Of a stretch of 64,000 nt of DNA, positions 1 through 11,515 are shown piece after piece. Within the stretch, counting starts at the first letter, position 1. Every line of letters starts with the position of its first letter. The stretch lies in NCBI GenBank assembly GCA_016271365.2, contig CM057459.1, forward strand, positions 816,785,001 through 816,849,000. Direction: 5' to 3'. Both the position numbers and the translations under genes were made by a program. This stretch comes from Neoceratodus forsteri. Its lineage: Eukaryota > Chordata > Ceratodontiformes > Ceratodontidae. A model generated the notes under the pieces. It was not told the origin of the DNA. It saw nothing but the letters and a program-made list of their open reading frames with translations, and did no database searches.

Positions 1-167
1 TAAACACAAAGCAATACCAATGTAAAAGTAAGGAAAACTTCCCTCAGATGTAAGCAAGAGAGAGAGTTGTTGCAGATATCTAGTCCAATATATTATATCC
101 CATGCAGCTTCTCTGTTGTTTCAAAGCACACCCAGTTACATAACTTGGAAGAAGATGGACTTCTTAA
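1..167. other. unassigned flank
   Basis: No recognisable gene. This stretch is not shared with the second copy of the downstream repeat, so the shared module begins at about 168 here. Confidence 0.4.
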
Positions 168-834
168 CTCGAGCCATGCCAGTGACCCAGGTTTGGGAAT
201 GGACTCGGGCCTCCAGGAGCAGGCAGGGTAAGGAGGGAATTGAGTGTCTTTGTAGGACTGCTCTCCTCTGCTGGGGTGGGTAGAGGGTTGGTGTTGCTCT
301 GCAGTGGTCTCCGATGGAGACCGAGGGCACTGCAGATGCGACGTAAGAGGGAACATCACCAGAAAAGCAGAAATACCTGCTTCATGTCCAGCTGGATGAC
401 AGCTGCCTGACTATCCAAGGCCATTAATGTCCCACAGAGCCATTCATCTCAGCAGCTCCACAGGGCCAAGCATTGCACTGATCTTGCCCCCCGGCTGGTG
501 CCTTCCCCCTAGGAGGAGGGCGACCCACCCCACAAAGGGTTACATCATGCTTTCCCTGGGGCTGGCTGCTATGTGAGATGGTGGCTTGGGGAGTGAGATG
601 GGTCGGACCCACCCTTGGCACAAAGCCTGAAGGAGTGGCTGGGGTGGAACACATAGAGGGTAAAAAGATAATGTAAAAAAAGAAAAGTTTTGTCGCAACT
701 GCCTGAAACAATTCTGATTATTTGATTTATGGTTGACTGCTATATCTTAGTCTTTTGCACCATAATGCACCATGCTTACCTATCTGTTTTCTTCTTGACC
801 AACTTACTTGCAGTGAGGACTACACTGTCTTGAA

Positions 835-836
<2 letters not shown>
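168..836 (+). repeat. SINE-like module, copy A (5'-truncated head)
   Basis: Starting at CTCGAGCCATGCCAGTG this stretch is closely similar to 10632-11297. It keeps the B-box-like stretch (about 190-205) seen in copy B but lacks the A-box part, so the tRNA-like head is 5'-truncated. Both copies run into a (CTTT)n tract and then the same L2-tail segment. Open frames inside are short and differ between copies, so I do not call a gene. Confidence 0.6.
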
Positions 837-913
<77 letters not shown>

Positions 914-915
914 TC
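837..915. repeat. (CTTT)n microsatellite
   Basis: About twenty CTTT units. The same tract sits at the same place in the related copy at 11300-11346 but is shorter there, so the copies differ in repeat number. Confidence 0.95.
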
Positions 916-1075
916 AGCATACTGAGTTGAGGCTCATTTCCAGGTGTGACCCAGGGGAAAGGGGAGTACAGAATGTAAAAATAGCAACAATGTCAAATGT
1001 ATATTGGATTTAGGGAAGATGACGAAGCATATGATACACAATAAAATAAAGAACTTACAGTAAGTGTGAGAGCAA
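916..1075 (-). repeat. L2-type LINE/SINE 3' tail, minus strand
   Basis: Read on the minus strand this gives a CCCTGGGTCACACCTGG-like stretch, then CTCAGTATGCC, then (GAAA)n. The L2 3' end at 16775-16849 has the same order: CCCAGGACACATC, CTCAGTATGCC, then a simple tail. It therefore looks like a 3' fragment of an L2-mobilised element whose tail is the (CTTT)n tract on the plus strand. The copy at 11347-11500 is in the same context. Confidence 0.5.
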
Positions 1076-1082
1076 TTACTGT

Positions 1083-2752
1083 GTGTTTAAATCCAAACAA
1101 TTGTTAGTGTTGCTGCTCCTCCTGTCTGGGAACATTGAACTCAACACTGGCCCAAGCTTTCCCAAATCCCAACTACCTCTCACACTACAAAGGGTCCTTC
1201 AAATCGTGCACCTAAACATTTGTAGTATCCTGAACAAAATCATAGCCCTTCAATCTATTGTTCTATCACTTCATCCAAATGTTCTGATTATCTCTGAGAC
1301 CTGACTGAAGCCCCACCATTTGAACACAGAAGTTTCCATACCCAGTTACTCGCTCATTTGACAAGATCGCCTGGGTAAAAAAAAAAGGGGGAGGCGTTGC
1401 CATGTAAATCTTCTCTATGCTCCATTTCACCCCAATACAGCTCTCCATGCCCACTCAGTCCATCAACTCCGTGCTAATCAAATTCTCTCTCCCATACTCT
1501 ATTCAGCTATATATTGCTGGGTCCTACTGCACTCCTGACACATCTCTGCCTGATGTGCTGGACCATCTGGGTACCCTAAAGTCAACCACCTCGGAAGCTA
1601 AGCTACATATTCTAAGGGATTTCATTTTCAACTGGATTGCCAACAACAACTTTAAACTACGTGGCCTAGTCACTGCCCTAAACCTCACCCAGCTAATTTT
1701 GGAACCCACTCACCTAAATCACAAATCGCAGAACCATTCCCTCTTGGATTGGGCACTTACCTCACATCCCCATCGGATCATTGAAACTGGTCTTCTCTCG
1801 GACTCCCTAAGTGATCACCATATAATCTACATGGTAAGGAAAATATTCAGGCCCAAGGCACCTCCACCACGGACGTTGCTCACTAGGTCGTACTAAGCCC
1901 TCAACCTTGAAGCACTGCTAAGCGACCTGACACATATTGATTGGTCCTTCATCCCACAGGCACCTTCCCTTGACTCGGCCCTAGAATTCTTTAAGGATAC
2001 CTTCCTCGCTGTATGGAACACCCACGTGCCCCTCAGAAGGACTTGGGTAAGGGGTGCACACCTGCCCAGGATCTCTGCCAATATCATTGATCAATTCTAT
2101 GCAAGGGACAACGCATGGAAAACGTACAAGTCAACTGGCACCCAGGCGGCACTCCAATTTTACCAGACACTTCATAATTCCTGCACTAGACAAATCCACA
2201 AGGCCAAAGCAAATTACTTCAAGGCTTCCTTCCACACAAACCTAAATCACCCTATGAAATTCTGGAAACAATCAAGTCACTTTTCTTTCCCCCACCCCAA
2301 CTTTCCACCCCTACTGTAATGTGGATGGCTCAATTGTCTCTGAACCAGGGGAATTAGCATCTGTTTTCAATACCTTCTTCACTAGTTGCACATCCTCTCT
2401 TCTAGCCTCACTACCGCACCCCTCCAAATATGTTTCCCCCCTCGAAGCTTACATCCTCCCAGGCTACCGGCTTCTCTCTCCAGCTGGTTACCCCAGCTGT
2501 TGTGCTGAAATCCCTGTGGTAACTAAACCCCTCCAAAGATAAATGCCCCTCAGGAATTGATTCAAAAATGTTACACCTATTTTCCCCAGCTATTGCCACC
2601 CCACTGGCCGATCTGTTCAATCTCTCATTTTTGCTTACCGACATACCTTCAGACTGAAAGCATGCCACTGTCATTCCCCTTCTGAAAGGGGGTGACCCCT
2701 CCTCACCAAGAAACTACCGCCCTATCTCCCTACTCCCCATCCTAGCCAAAAA
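1083..2752 (+). pseudogene. L2-clade LINE ORF2 remnant, copy A (endonuclease plus start of RT)
   Basis: Non-LTR retrotransposon polyprotein; the family nicks target DNA with an APE-type endonuclease and reverse transcribes its own RNA. Visible in order: a Leu-rich segment ending GNIELNTGP, the endonuclease start IVHLNICSILNK and ISET (1200-1304), the GGVAM and FNWIANN blocks, the SDHH terminal motif (about 1807-1824), a linker, and the first RT block NYRPISLLPILAK (2712-2750). Similarity to copy B stops at 2752, so the RT catalytic part is missing. Several stops and frame changes break the frame, for example after ISET and near 1896, 2319 and 2542. It holds the uninterrupted form of the site where copy B carries an insertion (about 1880-1890). 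Confidence 0.85.
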
Positions 2753-2754
2753 AT

Positions 2755-5640
2755 GAAACAGAGGATAGGAAGACTGAGTGATATCTGCGATTTGACAAGC
2801 ATACATACAATGAAATAAGAGGCAAAACAACCAAATTAGTGGCATTTTGTTAGAAAAAATGGCTGGTGATAGGGTGGTAAAGTGTACCACAAACTAGGAA
2901 CTTAAAGCACCCAATTAAACATTGGGTCACCCCCAAGAAATTTGTTGACTGCTTTAGACAATTTTATGCAGTGCTCTATGCTGCACCCACACAGAAGTAG
3001 GAAATTCTAACTGCCATGCAGGAAGCCTTAGTTGGCTTGCATTTAAATTCTTTATCTCCTGATACCAGCATAAAACTAGAAAGCCTAATTACTGAAGAGG
3101 TCACTCAGGTGATCCTGGCCACAATCAGGGGAAGGCTCCAACTTCAGTCAGCTTGAGTGTTAAGTTCTACAAGGTGTTCAGAGAGGAACTAATCCCTATT
3201 CTCAAGCAACATTTTAATATTTGACTGGATGAGGATAGGACTTCCCCTTCCTGCCAGGAATCCTTGTTTATGGTCGTCCCAAAATTGGGAAGAAGAAAAG
3301 TCACAAGTGCTGCCTTCAGGCCTACTTCATTGTTAAATCAGGACATGAAGCTTTTCACCAAAATCATAGCTAAGAAACATAAGACCTGTGTCAGCACCCT
3401 CATTCATCCAGGTCAGATGGGGTTTATCCCCAAATACCATCTCTACTATAATATCAGGCATCTGCTAAATATATTGGCCAACCTTAAACACAGAAAATTA
3501 CCCCAACTAGCAATGTTTTTAGATATAGAATAAAAGTTCAGTCATTTAAATTGTTTCTTTTTAGAGACATTGGTAAAAACTTTGGGATTTGGGAAGGTTT
3601 CATGCCCTGGCTCAGAATGCTGTACTCAGTATCCTCTTGAAAAAGGTGATGGTCAATGACACAATCTCCGGAGATTTTGCAGTTGAATGAGACCCTGAGT
3701 ATGGAGCCTCTAATGGTCGCAATTAGGCCAGCAGAGAATCATAATGGTATTAAAGCTGTGGAGTATGAAACCTACATTACATTATATGCAGATGACACCC
3801 TCATTTGTCTGAGTGAACCTCAGAGATCATTACCTACCTACCTTGCTATAGAATTCTGAAAAAGTTTGGAGACATGTCTGGTTTTAAAGTCAATGCAGAC
3901 AAGACAGAAACGTTAATTGTTAGTGGTACCTTCCCAATTCAGTTTCAAATAAATTTTCCCTTCGTGTGGGTCAGAGAAAAAGATACTGAAGAAATACAAA
4001 TTCCGGTGTGTTTTCTGTAAGTTATCAATATCATGTCAATTACCCACCTTTAAAACAAACATTTTATTCTGATTTGAATAGGTAGAATTTACTACAAGTA
4101 GTCATTTCAGACAGATTAAAGACTGTGAAAATGAACATTTTATCTAGATTTTTATTTCTATATTCAGCCCTTCCACTCTCAATACCAAAGGGAGACTGGA
4201 AAGAACTGAAAGGTATGTTATCAAAATTGATTTGGGAGGGGGATAGAAGGCGGCTACGCATCTTTTGGGAAGCTTCATTGGAGCAGAACAATGGGGAATA
4301 TATGGGCTTAGTTGGGCTCCTTCAGCATAATGAAGTAGCCTAGCCAGTACATCTATCGGAAATCATTTGCAACTTAGAGGACAATGGCTGGAACATACTA
4401 AGTAGACAAGCTCATCTCTATATACCACTGAAATATTCACTGTGGGTGGTGCAAAGTAACAATCTGCCTAATATTTCAAATATATGGACCCTCCATGATA
4501 TGAAGCACTGACTTAAAATTAAACAGAGATAGACAGCCCCCACACATATCTGTCAAAAATGTAAATGCCTATACCATGATTACCACAATCCTACTCAACC
4601 AATTGGATGCAGAATTCCAGAGATGGAAAAAACAGTCTTCTTCCCTTTAACTTAATTTATTACAGACCAAGGCAACATTAAAAGTTTCCAGCAACTAGTG
4701 CAAGACTTTGGCCTACACTGCACAGGTTTGGATTGATATCTGCAATTCTGAGATTATATTTTAAAGGGTCCAACAATAGCAGGTGTGACAGCAGGCCTCC
4801 CTCATTGAGTAATCTTCCTCTAGAAGAGAGTCCACCAAACAGATCAAAGTTGATTTATCTCACAGGCATATGTCTTGCTGCAGAAGAAAAATGTGGTACA
4901 GGCCACAATGAAAACACAAGTGGCATGAGAAACAGAGGCAAAAGTCCAACTCCAGCAACAGGCATGGGGTACAATTTGAGGTGAATACCCACACCACAGG
5001 TTCACTTCCATCTTGAGCATTTTGGAGGATAATGGTAATAAGGCACTTTACAACACCAGTGATTTCCAAACACTACACCTCAGGGAAGGCAGATCAGTGC
5101 TTGAGAAATTGTGTGTGTGGGGGGGAGGGTGCAGGGCTTGCAGTTTCATATATGTGGGATTGTCCTGTCCTTAAATGATTTTTGGAACTAATTAACCAAA
5201 CTGTAAAAAACATACTAATGTTCCCTCTTACTCCATCCTTTAAGAACATAATCTTTGGTCTTAAACCTAAAGGGGCCCATTCAAGTCATAAGAATTATTA
5301 TTTCCTGATATTAATAGCAGCTGTGTGAAAGGCAGTAACCCAGCAATGACTGACCCCTAGCTGCCCAACAGCCACACAATTTAATACCAATATACAAACT
5401 ATGATATTAATGGAAGCCATCACCACCCTTTTAAGTTTGCAGCAGAAGAAATGAAATGCTAGTTTGCTTCCTTATTTCCATTAGAGGGAAGAACAGGAAG
5501 AAATACCAGTTTTAGATCAATTATTTATCTATGTGTAAGGGTTCCACTGTATATCTGGCCTTAACTGGAGAAGTTATTACAATCCCATTAATTTGTTGTT
5601 TATTGTGTCAAGGTCACTGTATATGAAGTAAATCAGAGGG
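2755..5640 (+). pseudogene. Tx1/L1-like LINE ORF2 remnant (RT to C-terminus)
   Basis: A second, different LINE begins where L2 copy A ends. Recognisable blocks in order: a pre-RT region at about 2930-3130 (KKFVDCFRQFYAVLY, then ITEEVTQVIL); RT blocks at 3264-3533 with RPTSLLN, KIIAKK, LIHPGQMGFIP and NIRHLLNI; the YADD catalytic box at about 3785-3796 followed by SEPQRSLP; the L1/Tx1 post-RT stretch at 4110-4290 with MNILSRFLFLYSALPLSIPK; and a Trp/Cys-rich C-terminal region at about 5155-5300. These blocks are typical of the L1/Tx1 group and unlike the neighbouring L2. Many stops and frameshifts make it clearly dead. The 5' part is missing and the 3' limit is approximate. Confidence 0.8.
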
Positions 5641-7044
5641 CACTATTTTGAATTTATTGTGTTTTATTTAGAGGTTGCAGACAGTTCTCTTTTTACAGTA
5701 AAGGAGCCGCTGCTACACAGAGGTACTTCGAAAAGAAATTTCTACAAGAACATAAACTTAATGTAGCACAGTATATGGCACCAGGGACAATGGACTTCTG
5801 TATATGCAATAGTTACTCCATCTCGAACATTGTGTGGTTACATGGTAGACTGTAACAGAAAACAGTTTCCAGGAATAACCTGAGGAATATTTACAAAGTC
5901 ATTATAACCTCTTTTGTCTATAAGTATTGTGAAATGTGTCCATGTTATTGTAGTGTGCTCTGTTTTATTCAATAAACGTAACAATTTTTTTAAGACACCT
6001 GCTAAATTTCTTTGGTTCATGTTGGCCCGAGGGAATCTAGAGTCACTCCTCAATGAAGTTTCCCTTGTCACTGTGTTTAAGCCTGACACCGTTCCTCACT
6101 GCCACAAACTCTTGGAGGAACTTACATTGAAATAAGCATCTTCTAACTTTTAAAACACTTTGCTAAGGAATGCTGTTCCCATTGTTTATAAACACAGAGT
6201 TTTAACTCACATGACTCCATCCAGAGGCTGCCCAAAGCTCCTTAACTGAAAATGAGCCCCAGCTCCAAGCACCTCCACATGGGTATCCCTCTTTCTGCCT
6301 TTTCCTGAATCAAATGGCTGATTCACTCTCCTCCTTCACATTACAGACACCACTTTTTCAGGGCCAGTAACCCCCTTTCCAGGTGATCTAGCTTTCTGAA
6401 TCTCTTTCATTTATGAGTGCACCATTGTAACTATAAACGACTCAAATGTGGTGCAAACTCATTGTTTAGCTTATTAATCCTCACAAGGGAAAAGTAGTTT
6501 CCCTACAGTTTCAGGCCTGAAGTGATTGTTTTCTATTACACTGACATCATTTAATTATGTTTTTAATCAAAACAATTTAGACATGCATTGTTTGTTCTGC
6601 CATGGTTCTCAGTATAGTATCTGCACACCTATTTTATGTAGATACAGAGCTTGGTTGTGTTTTCTGCATTTTTTGTGCCCCATGGTGCCTTTGCACTTCA
6701 GGTGTTTGATTGGGAAATGCATGGCACCTTTTTTACTCATTGGGATCTTCAGATACAGTACCTGGCTGAATCTGTAAAAAATACTGGCTAGTCCCTAAAA
6801 CATATTCCTGGCTTGCCACCTGCCAACATCTTTTTTTTCTTTAAAAAGAATTGAAGCAGTCCCTCATCATCACACGAGCAAGACACCTTGGAAGAACACT
6901 CAGTACTCACAGAAGCCATAGCCTGCATTCTGACTGCAATACAAATTCAGGACCCCCACCTAGCTGCATATGGAGGGGAGATCCATTATGACTGAACAGA
7001 TTGTGCTCATACTTCCAGTTGGCTCTGATTTAGTAGTACATTCT
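5641..7044. other. no recognised feature
   Basis: AT-rich sequence with only short open frames. I see no RT, transposase or tRNA-like motif. Confidence 0.4.
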
Positions 7045-8568
7045 GGCCCAGATATTCAAACTGCGCCAGGCCGTGGTGCAAGCTTGGGTGCAGCTCAACT
7101 TGGCTGTGCAGGGGTGTGGACTGGGTGATATTCAATGGAGCTGCGCCATGGCTCAGCAGCGTTGAATATCGAACCCTGGCCACCCACAGTGTGTATGGTG
7201 CAGTGGCACTGTGCCAGCGCAAGTGGCCAGAGTTGAGCATGGGGATGCGCTAGCGTAAGTTCCATTGCACTATGTACAGCAACCGTGATATTCAAAACTT
7301 GACATGCAAATAGGGCCATAATGCATGCAAGGTGCAAATGTATCCATTTGCATGTCATTATGGCCCCATTTGCATGCAGGTGCGCTGATCCCCGGCAACT
7401 TGCGCCTGGTGCCCTGCCAGGCAGCAGCCATAGGGGATTGATGCCCCTGCAGCCGGCAATGTGCTCCACAGCCTGATTGTGGGCATTTGTATGAATAAAT
7501 AAGAAATATGTCCAATATCCCTAGAGGTCCAGTGGACCACTGTCTGCCCGATCGCAGGCATTAATAATAAAAAAGAAATAAATGTCCAATATCCCTGGTG
7601 GTCCAGTGGACGCTATCTCTCCGATCGTGGGCATTTGTAAAAAAATATGTCCAATATCCTGGTGGTGTGAGTACCCCCTCACCCACCCACTGAGCCCCAC
7701 TTCGATCCCCTGGTCCACCACCGACTGACACCGTCGGTGAGTTATCGCCATTGGTCTACAGCGTGAGCTGAATGGGTGCAGCCCATATTGCATTAGCCAT
7801 TCCAGATATGTGAACAGGATCATTCACATATCTGGAATGTGAGTACGGTATGGGCTGCAAGCCATTTGGCCTACACTTTGACCAATGGGCGATGAGCCCA
7901 CCAACGGTGCAGGGTCGGCAGTCAGTGGGATGGCATGGTGGGTGTTGCCACCACCGCTGACCGGGAGGAGGCGGTGGGGCCCAGTGGGCGGGTGGGGAGG
8001 GGTACCACTACACCACCAGGGATATTGGACATATTTTTTTTTTTACAAATGCCCACGATCTGGCAGATAGCGGTCCACTGGACCACCAGGGATATTGGAC
8101 GGAATATCTTTTTTTATACTAATGCCCATGATCAGGCAGGCAGCGGTCCACTGGACCACCAGGGATATTGGACAGATTTTTTTTTTTTTTTACAAATGCC
8201 CGTGATCAGCATGGGAGGGGCGCCGCCAGGTGCAGCTGGAGCTTGGATGGCCACCCACAGGTGGCAGCTGCCATGCTGCACCCTGCAATGCGGCAGCTCA
8301 CCTGTGGGTGGCCATCAGCTGTTCCTTTTTTTTTTGTATCAACTTTGTGGTGGTGCAGGTAGGGGTTGCGCATGCATGGCTCTGCACATCCCGAGCTGAA
8401 TATCAGGCTGTGCAGGGTATGCATGGGCACGCCCCCCCTCCACCTGCGCCTGCATACATACTGATGCGCTCCAGCGATTGGGATTTAAAGGTGACTTTTC
8501 CCTTTGAGTATTGTGCCAGGGAACATCAGTGTGTTGCGCCATGCACAACCCTTTTGAATATCTGGGCC
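7045..8568. mobile_element. foldback (long inverted repeat) DNA element with tandem-repeat arms
   Basis: The ends are a perfect 15-bp inverted repeat, GGCCCAGATATTCAA at 7045-7059 and its complement at 8554-8568. The interior folds back on itself around 7818: a 17-bp perfect hairpin (7798-7814 with 7823-7839, loop 7815-7822), flanked by further paired stretches such as GCAGCCCATA/TATGGGCTGC and by CCATTGGT/ACCAATGG. Each arm holds about three tandem units of 65-75 bp containing GTCCAATATCCCTGGTGG and GATCGTGGGCATTTGTA, inverted between the arms (7500-7670 versus 8010-8185). A separate 18-bp inverted repeat lies at 8246-8263 and 8299-8316. No transposase is present. I could not identify a convincing target-site duplication. 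Confidence 0.75.
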
Positions 8569-8610
8569 CTTATGATTTTCCTATGTTGCTACCACTCTGC
8601 ATAAAACAAA

Positions 8611-8660
8611 TTTATCTGTCTTTCTGTCAGTCTGTCTGTCTGTCTATCTATCTATCAATC
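8611..8660. repeat. (TCTG)n/(TCTA)n simple repeat
   Basis: Imperfect run of CTGT and CTAT tetranucleotides just after the foldback element. Confidence 0.8.
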
Positions 8661-9709
8661 ACTCTGTCTCTCTGTCTTTTTCTAAAATAAACATTCTTCC
8701 TTTTCTTATGGGAACACTACTACATACTGTATAGTTATTTCAACTGCTCTGCATAATGCATTAAATGGCCGGCCCCATACACCACTGGACCACTTGGAAT
8801 AAATAGATTGGTGACCATTACCTTATCAAATATCTAAAAGGAGGGAAATGTAGCATTACAGTTTCAACAAAAGCTAAAAATCACATATAGTATTTGAATG
8901 TCTAAGGACTTGCAGAGGCATATTATCCAAAACCTGTTCTGCGCCTACAATCAGGGCTAGCCATGAAAGGGTACAACACAAATTTTCTAAAATCTACATA
9001 TTCATTCAGCGAGGACCTGGGCTGCACTTATTTGAGGAGGACGATCCACCATGATTCTACAGAGATACATCTACAGTTAAGGACAGAAAAAGACTACTCT
9101 TCCACCGTGTCTGCCCTAATAGTCCTATGTTGTTTTACTTTGTCCTTACCGATCTCTCCCCACCATTTACCTCTCTTTTATCCCCCAAATCCCCCTTGAA
9201 GATGATCATACTGATGTAGTATCTTATACTATGTACTGTCACTGTAAAGCCTGAGCTGTGAAAGAGTCATTCTTATTCTGTAAAGAGTATCTCATTAAGT
9301 GAGGTGGTCCTGTAAGCAGGCAACTTTAAAGGTGATATACAGTAACAACAGTTTTTTATTTCTTTAGCTGTTCTCTTGGTTTCCTTTTAGTGTCTATACA
9401 ATAGTTTAATATTTTTTTTTCCTTTTTGTTAAGCTATTTTTTGCCATTGTAACTACCCTAAAGCACACTCTCCTGTGCAGTTGCAAATGTCTCTTTCCAT
9501 ACTCATTGAGCATTTACTGATTTCAGTAACACCATTCCAGGCCATTCAGACAAATAGTATGGAATGTGTAAGTGATGTGATGGTATGTCTTAGAAATATG
9601 AAAAGAAAGTTCAGTAGCTACTAAGGAGACTAGAACTATATGTAAATGTGAGATCACCTCAAAGCTAGATTATTTATTAATCAAAAATTGAGCAACACAT
9701 ATCAAAGCA
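8661..9709. other. no recognised feature
   Basis: Only short unrelated open frames. Nothing matches a family I recognise. Confidence 0.4.
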
Positions 9710-10403
9710 CAGTGCTCCCTCATTTATCCACCCCCTCATCTGCCACCTTCGCTTACTGCAAGAGTGTGCTCCTGTCCCATTTTCCAGCAATGTTATCTCC
9801 TCCTTTACCTTTCACCTTCTATTATATGCCACCTTCTTTTATCCATCAAAATGTAGGCTGTACTGCTGGCCCTCTGTCGCAGCAGCAAGGTGTTCACTGC
9901 GGTGTCGACATCTCAGGTTCGGTGACTGACTCAAGAGTTGAAGGGCTGGCCAGGGGGAGAAGGACTGAGCATCCCAGGGGCTTCTCTCCTTCTCTGGGGG
10001 GAAAGGGGAAGAGTGTCTGGCACTATGCAGACCTCTGGTGGAGGCTGGAAGTACCACTGCTGCCAGCACCTCATGTTCAGCGGTGGTGCGGACGCTGGAG
10101 TCATCGCATGTCTACACCCCCAGGGATCCAGCATACAGTAAAAGAACTGCTGGCTCCATTCATAAAGGCTCCAACCTCTGCCACTGCTCCCATTGAGACT
10201 AATGTCTGCTGGTCCCACTCCTGTGGCCCCACCCTTTGGGGTAAGCCAGGGCAAGAGACCAAGTTCTTTGGGGAGGGGTAAAGCTTGGACATTGGTGGGG
10301 CAGCGAGTAGGGTGGGGGGGCTGAACCCTCCGGTAGGGTGGGTGGGAGACTGGAAAACAAATTTAGGCTGTATGAAGGTTGGTGGATAAAAGAGGGAGCA
10401 CTG
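9710..10403. mobile_element. non-autonomous DNA transposon with 23-bp TIRs
   Basis: The ends at 9710-9732 and 10381-10403 are inverted repeats of 23 bp with one mismatch, beginning CAGTGCTCCCTC. The flanking dinucleotides are CA on the left and TA on the right, which could be a decayed TA duplication; together with the CAG start this suggests a Tc1/mariner-pogo (Tigger-like) origin. The 694-bp interior has no transposase; the 197-codon open frame at 9688-10281 starts outside the element and has no recognisable domain. Confidence 0.65.
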
Positions 10404-10596
10404 TACATAACTGGCATGGAAAGGAGAATGGTAGGACAGTTAACAATATGTAAAAAATTATTTCCTGTAACATTTAGGCAGTCAATTGTAAGTTAGCTGT
10501 ACCCCTTGAAAAAATGTTAGAGAATCAGTAATTATAGAGGGGTGTTGCAGTAGCTTGGAAGGTTTATTTGTGATGTAATAAATGTTTAGTGCCAAC

Positions 10597-11298
10597 CCGG
10601 TGGTGCAGAGGGCTGAGGTGCTGGTGCCTTACCTCGAGCCATGCCAGTGACCCAGGTTTGGGAATGGACTTGGGCCTCCAGGGGCAGGCAGGGTAAGGAG
10701 GGGATTGAGTGTCTCTGTAGGACTGCTCTGCTTTCCTGGGGTGGGTAGAGGTTTGGCGTTGCTCTGCAGTGGCCTCTGGTGGAGACCAGGGGCACTGCAG
10801 ATGTGACGTAGGAGGGAACATCACCAGAAAAGCAGAAATACCTGCTTCATATCAAGTCGGATGACAGCTGCCTGGCTATCCAAGGCCATCAATGTCCCGC
10901 AGAGCCATCCATCTCAGCAGCTCCACTGGGCCAAGCATTGTGCTGATCTGTCCCCTCGGACGGTGCCTTCCCCCTCGGAGGAGGGTGATCCACCCCGTGA
11001 AGGGTTACTTCAAGGTTTCCCTGGGGCTGGCTGCTATGTGAGACTGTGGCTTGGGGAGTGAGATGGGTCAGATCAACCCTTGACACAAAGCCTGAAGGAG
11101 TGGCTGGGGTGGAACACAAAGGGGGCTAAAAAGATAACGCAAAAAAAAAAGTTTTGTGTCAACTGCCTGAAGCACTTCTGATTATTTGATTTATGGTTGA
11201 GTGCTATATCTTATTCTTTTGCACTATAATGCACCATGCTTGCCTATCTGTTTTCTTCTTGACCAACTTACTTCCAGTGAAGACTACACTGTCTTGAA

Positions 11299-11299
<1 letters not shown>
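10597..11299 (+). mobile_element. tRNA-derived SINE-like module, copy B
   Basis: The first 75 bases resemble the tRNA-like head of vertebrate SINEs. There is an A-box-like TGGTGCAGAGGG (10601-10612), then GTGCTGGTGCCTTACC, then a B-box-like GGTTTGGGAATGG (10655-10667) preceded by GTGACCCA. The body to about 11297 is shared with 168-836. A (CTTT)n tract follows. The boundary between head and body is clear; whether the (CTTT)n is this element's tail or that of the minus-strand fragment beyond it is uncertain. Confidence 0.55.
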
Positions 11300-11345
<46 letters not shown>

Positions 11346-11346
11346 T
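11300..11346. repeat. (CTTT)n microsatellite
   Basis: About eleven CTTT units in the same position as the longer tract at 837-915 in the related copy. Confidence 0.95.
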
Positions 11347-11515
11347 TGGCATACTGAGTTGAGGCTCATTTCCAGGTGTGACCCAGGGGAAAGGGGAGTA
11401 CAGAATGTAAAAATAGCAACAATGTCAAAAGTATATTGGATTTGGGGAAGATGACGAAGCATATGATATACAATAAAATAAAGAACTTACAGTAAGTGTG
11501 AGAGCAATTAAGGTG
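11347..11515 (-). repeat. L2-type 3' tail, minus strand, copy B
   Basis: Nearly identical to 916-1075 and in the same context, with CTCAGTATGCC on the minus strand next to the simple tail. After about 11515 copy B continues with sequence that copy A lacks until MFKSKQLL. Confidence 0.5.

Noticed and set aside
7095..7823. Several overlapping 80-124 codon frames
   Set aside because: They lie in the foldback arms and occur on both strands as mirror images.
9688..10281. 197-codon open frame
   Set aside because: It straddles the end of a non-autonomous transposon, has no domain, and long frames occur on the opposite strand too.
11268..11462. Minus-strand frame with repeated KERKKE
   Set aside because: Translation of the (CTTT)n tract.
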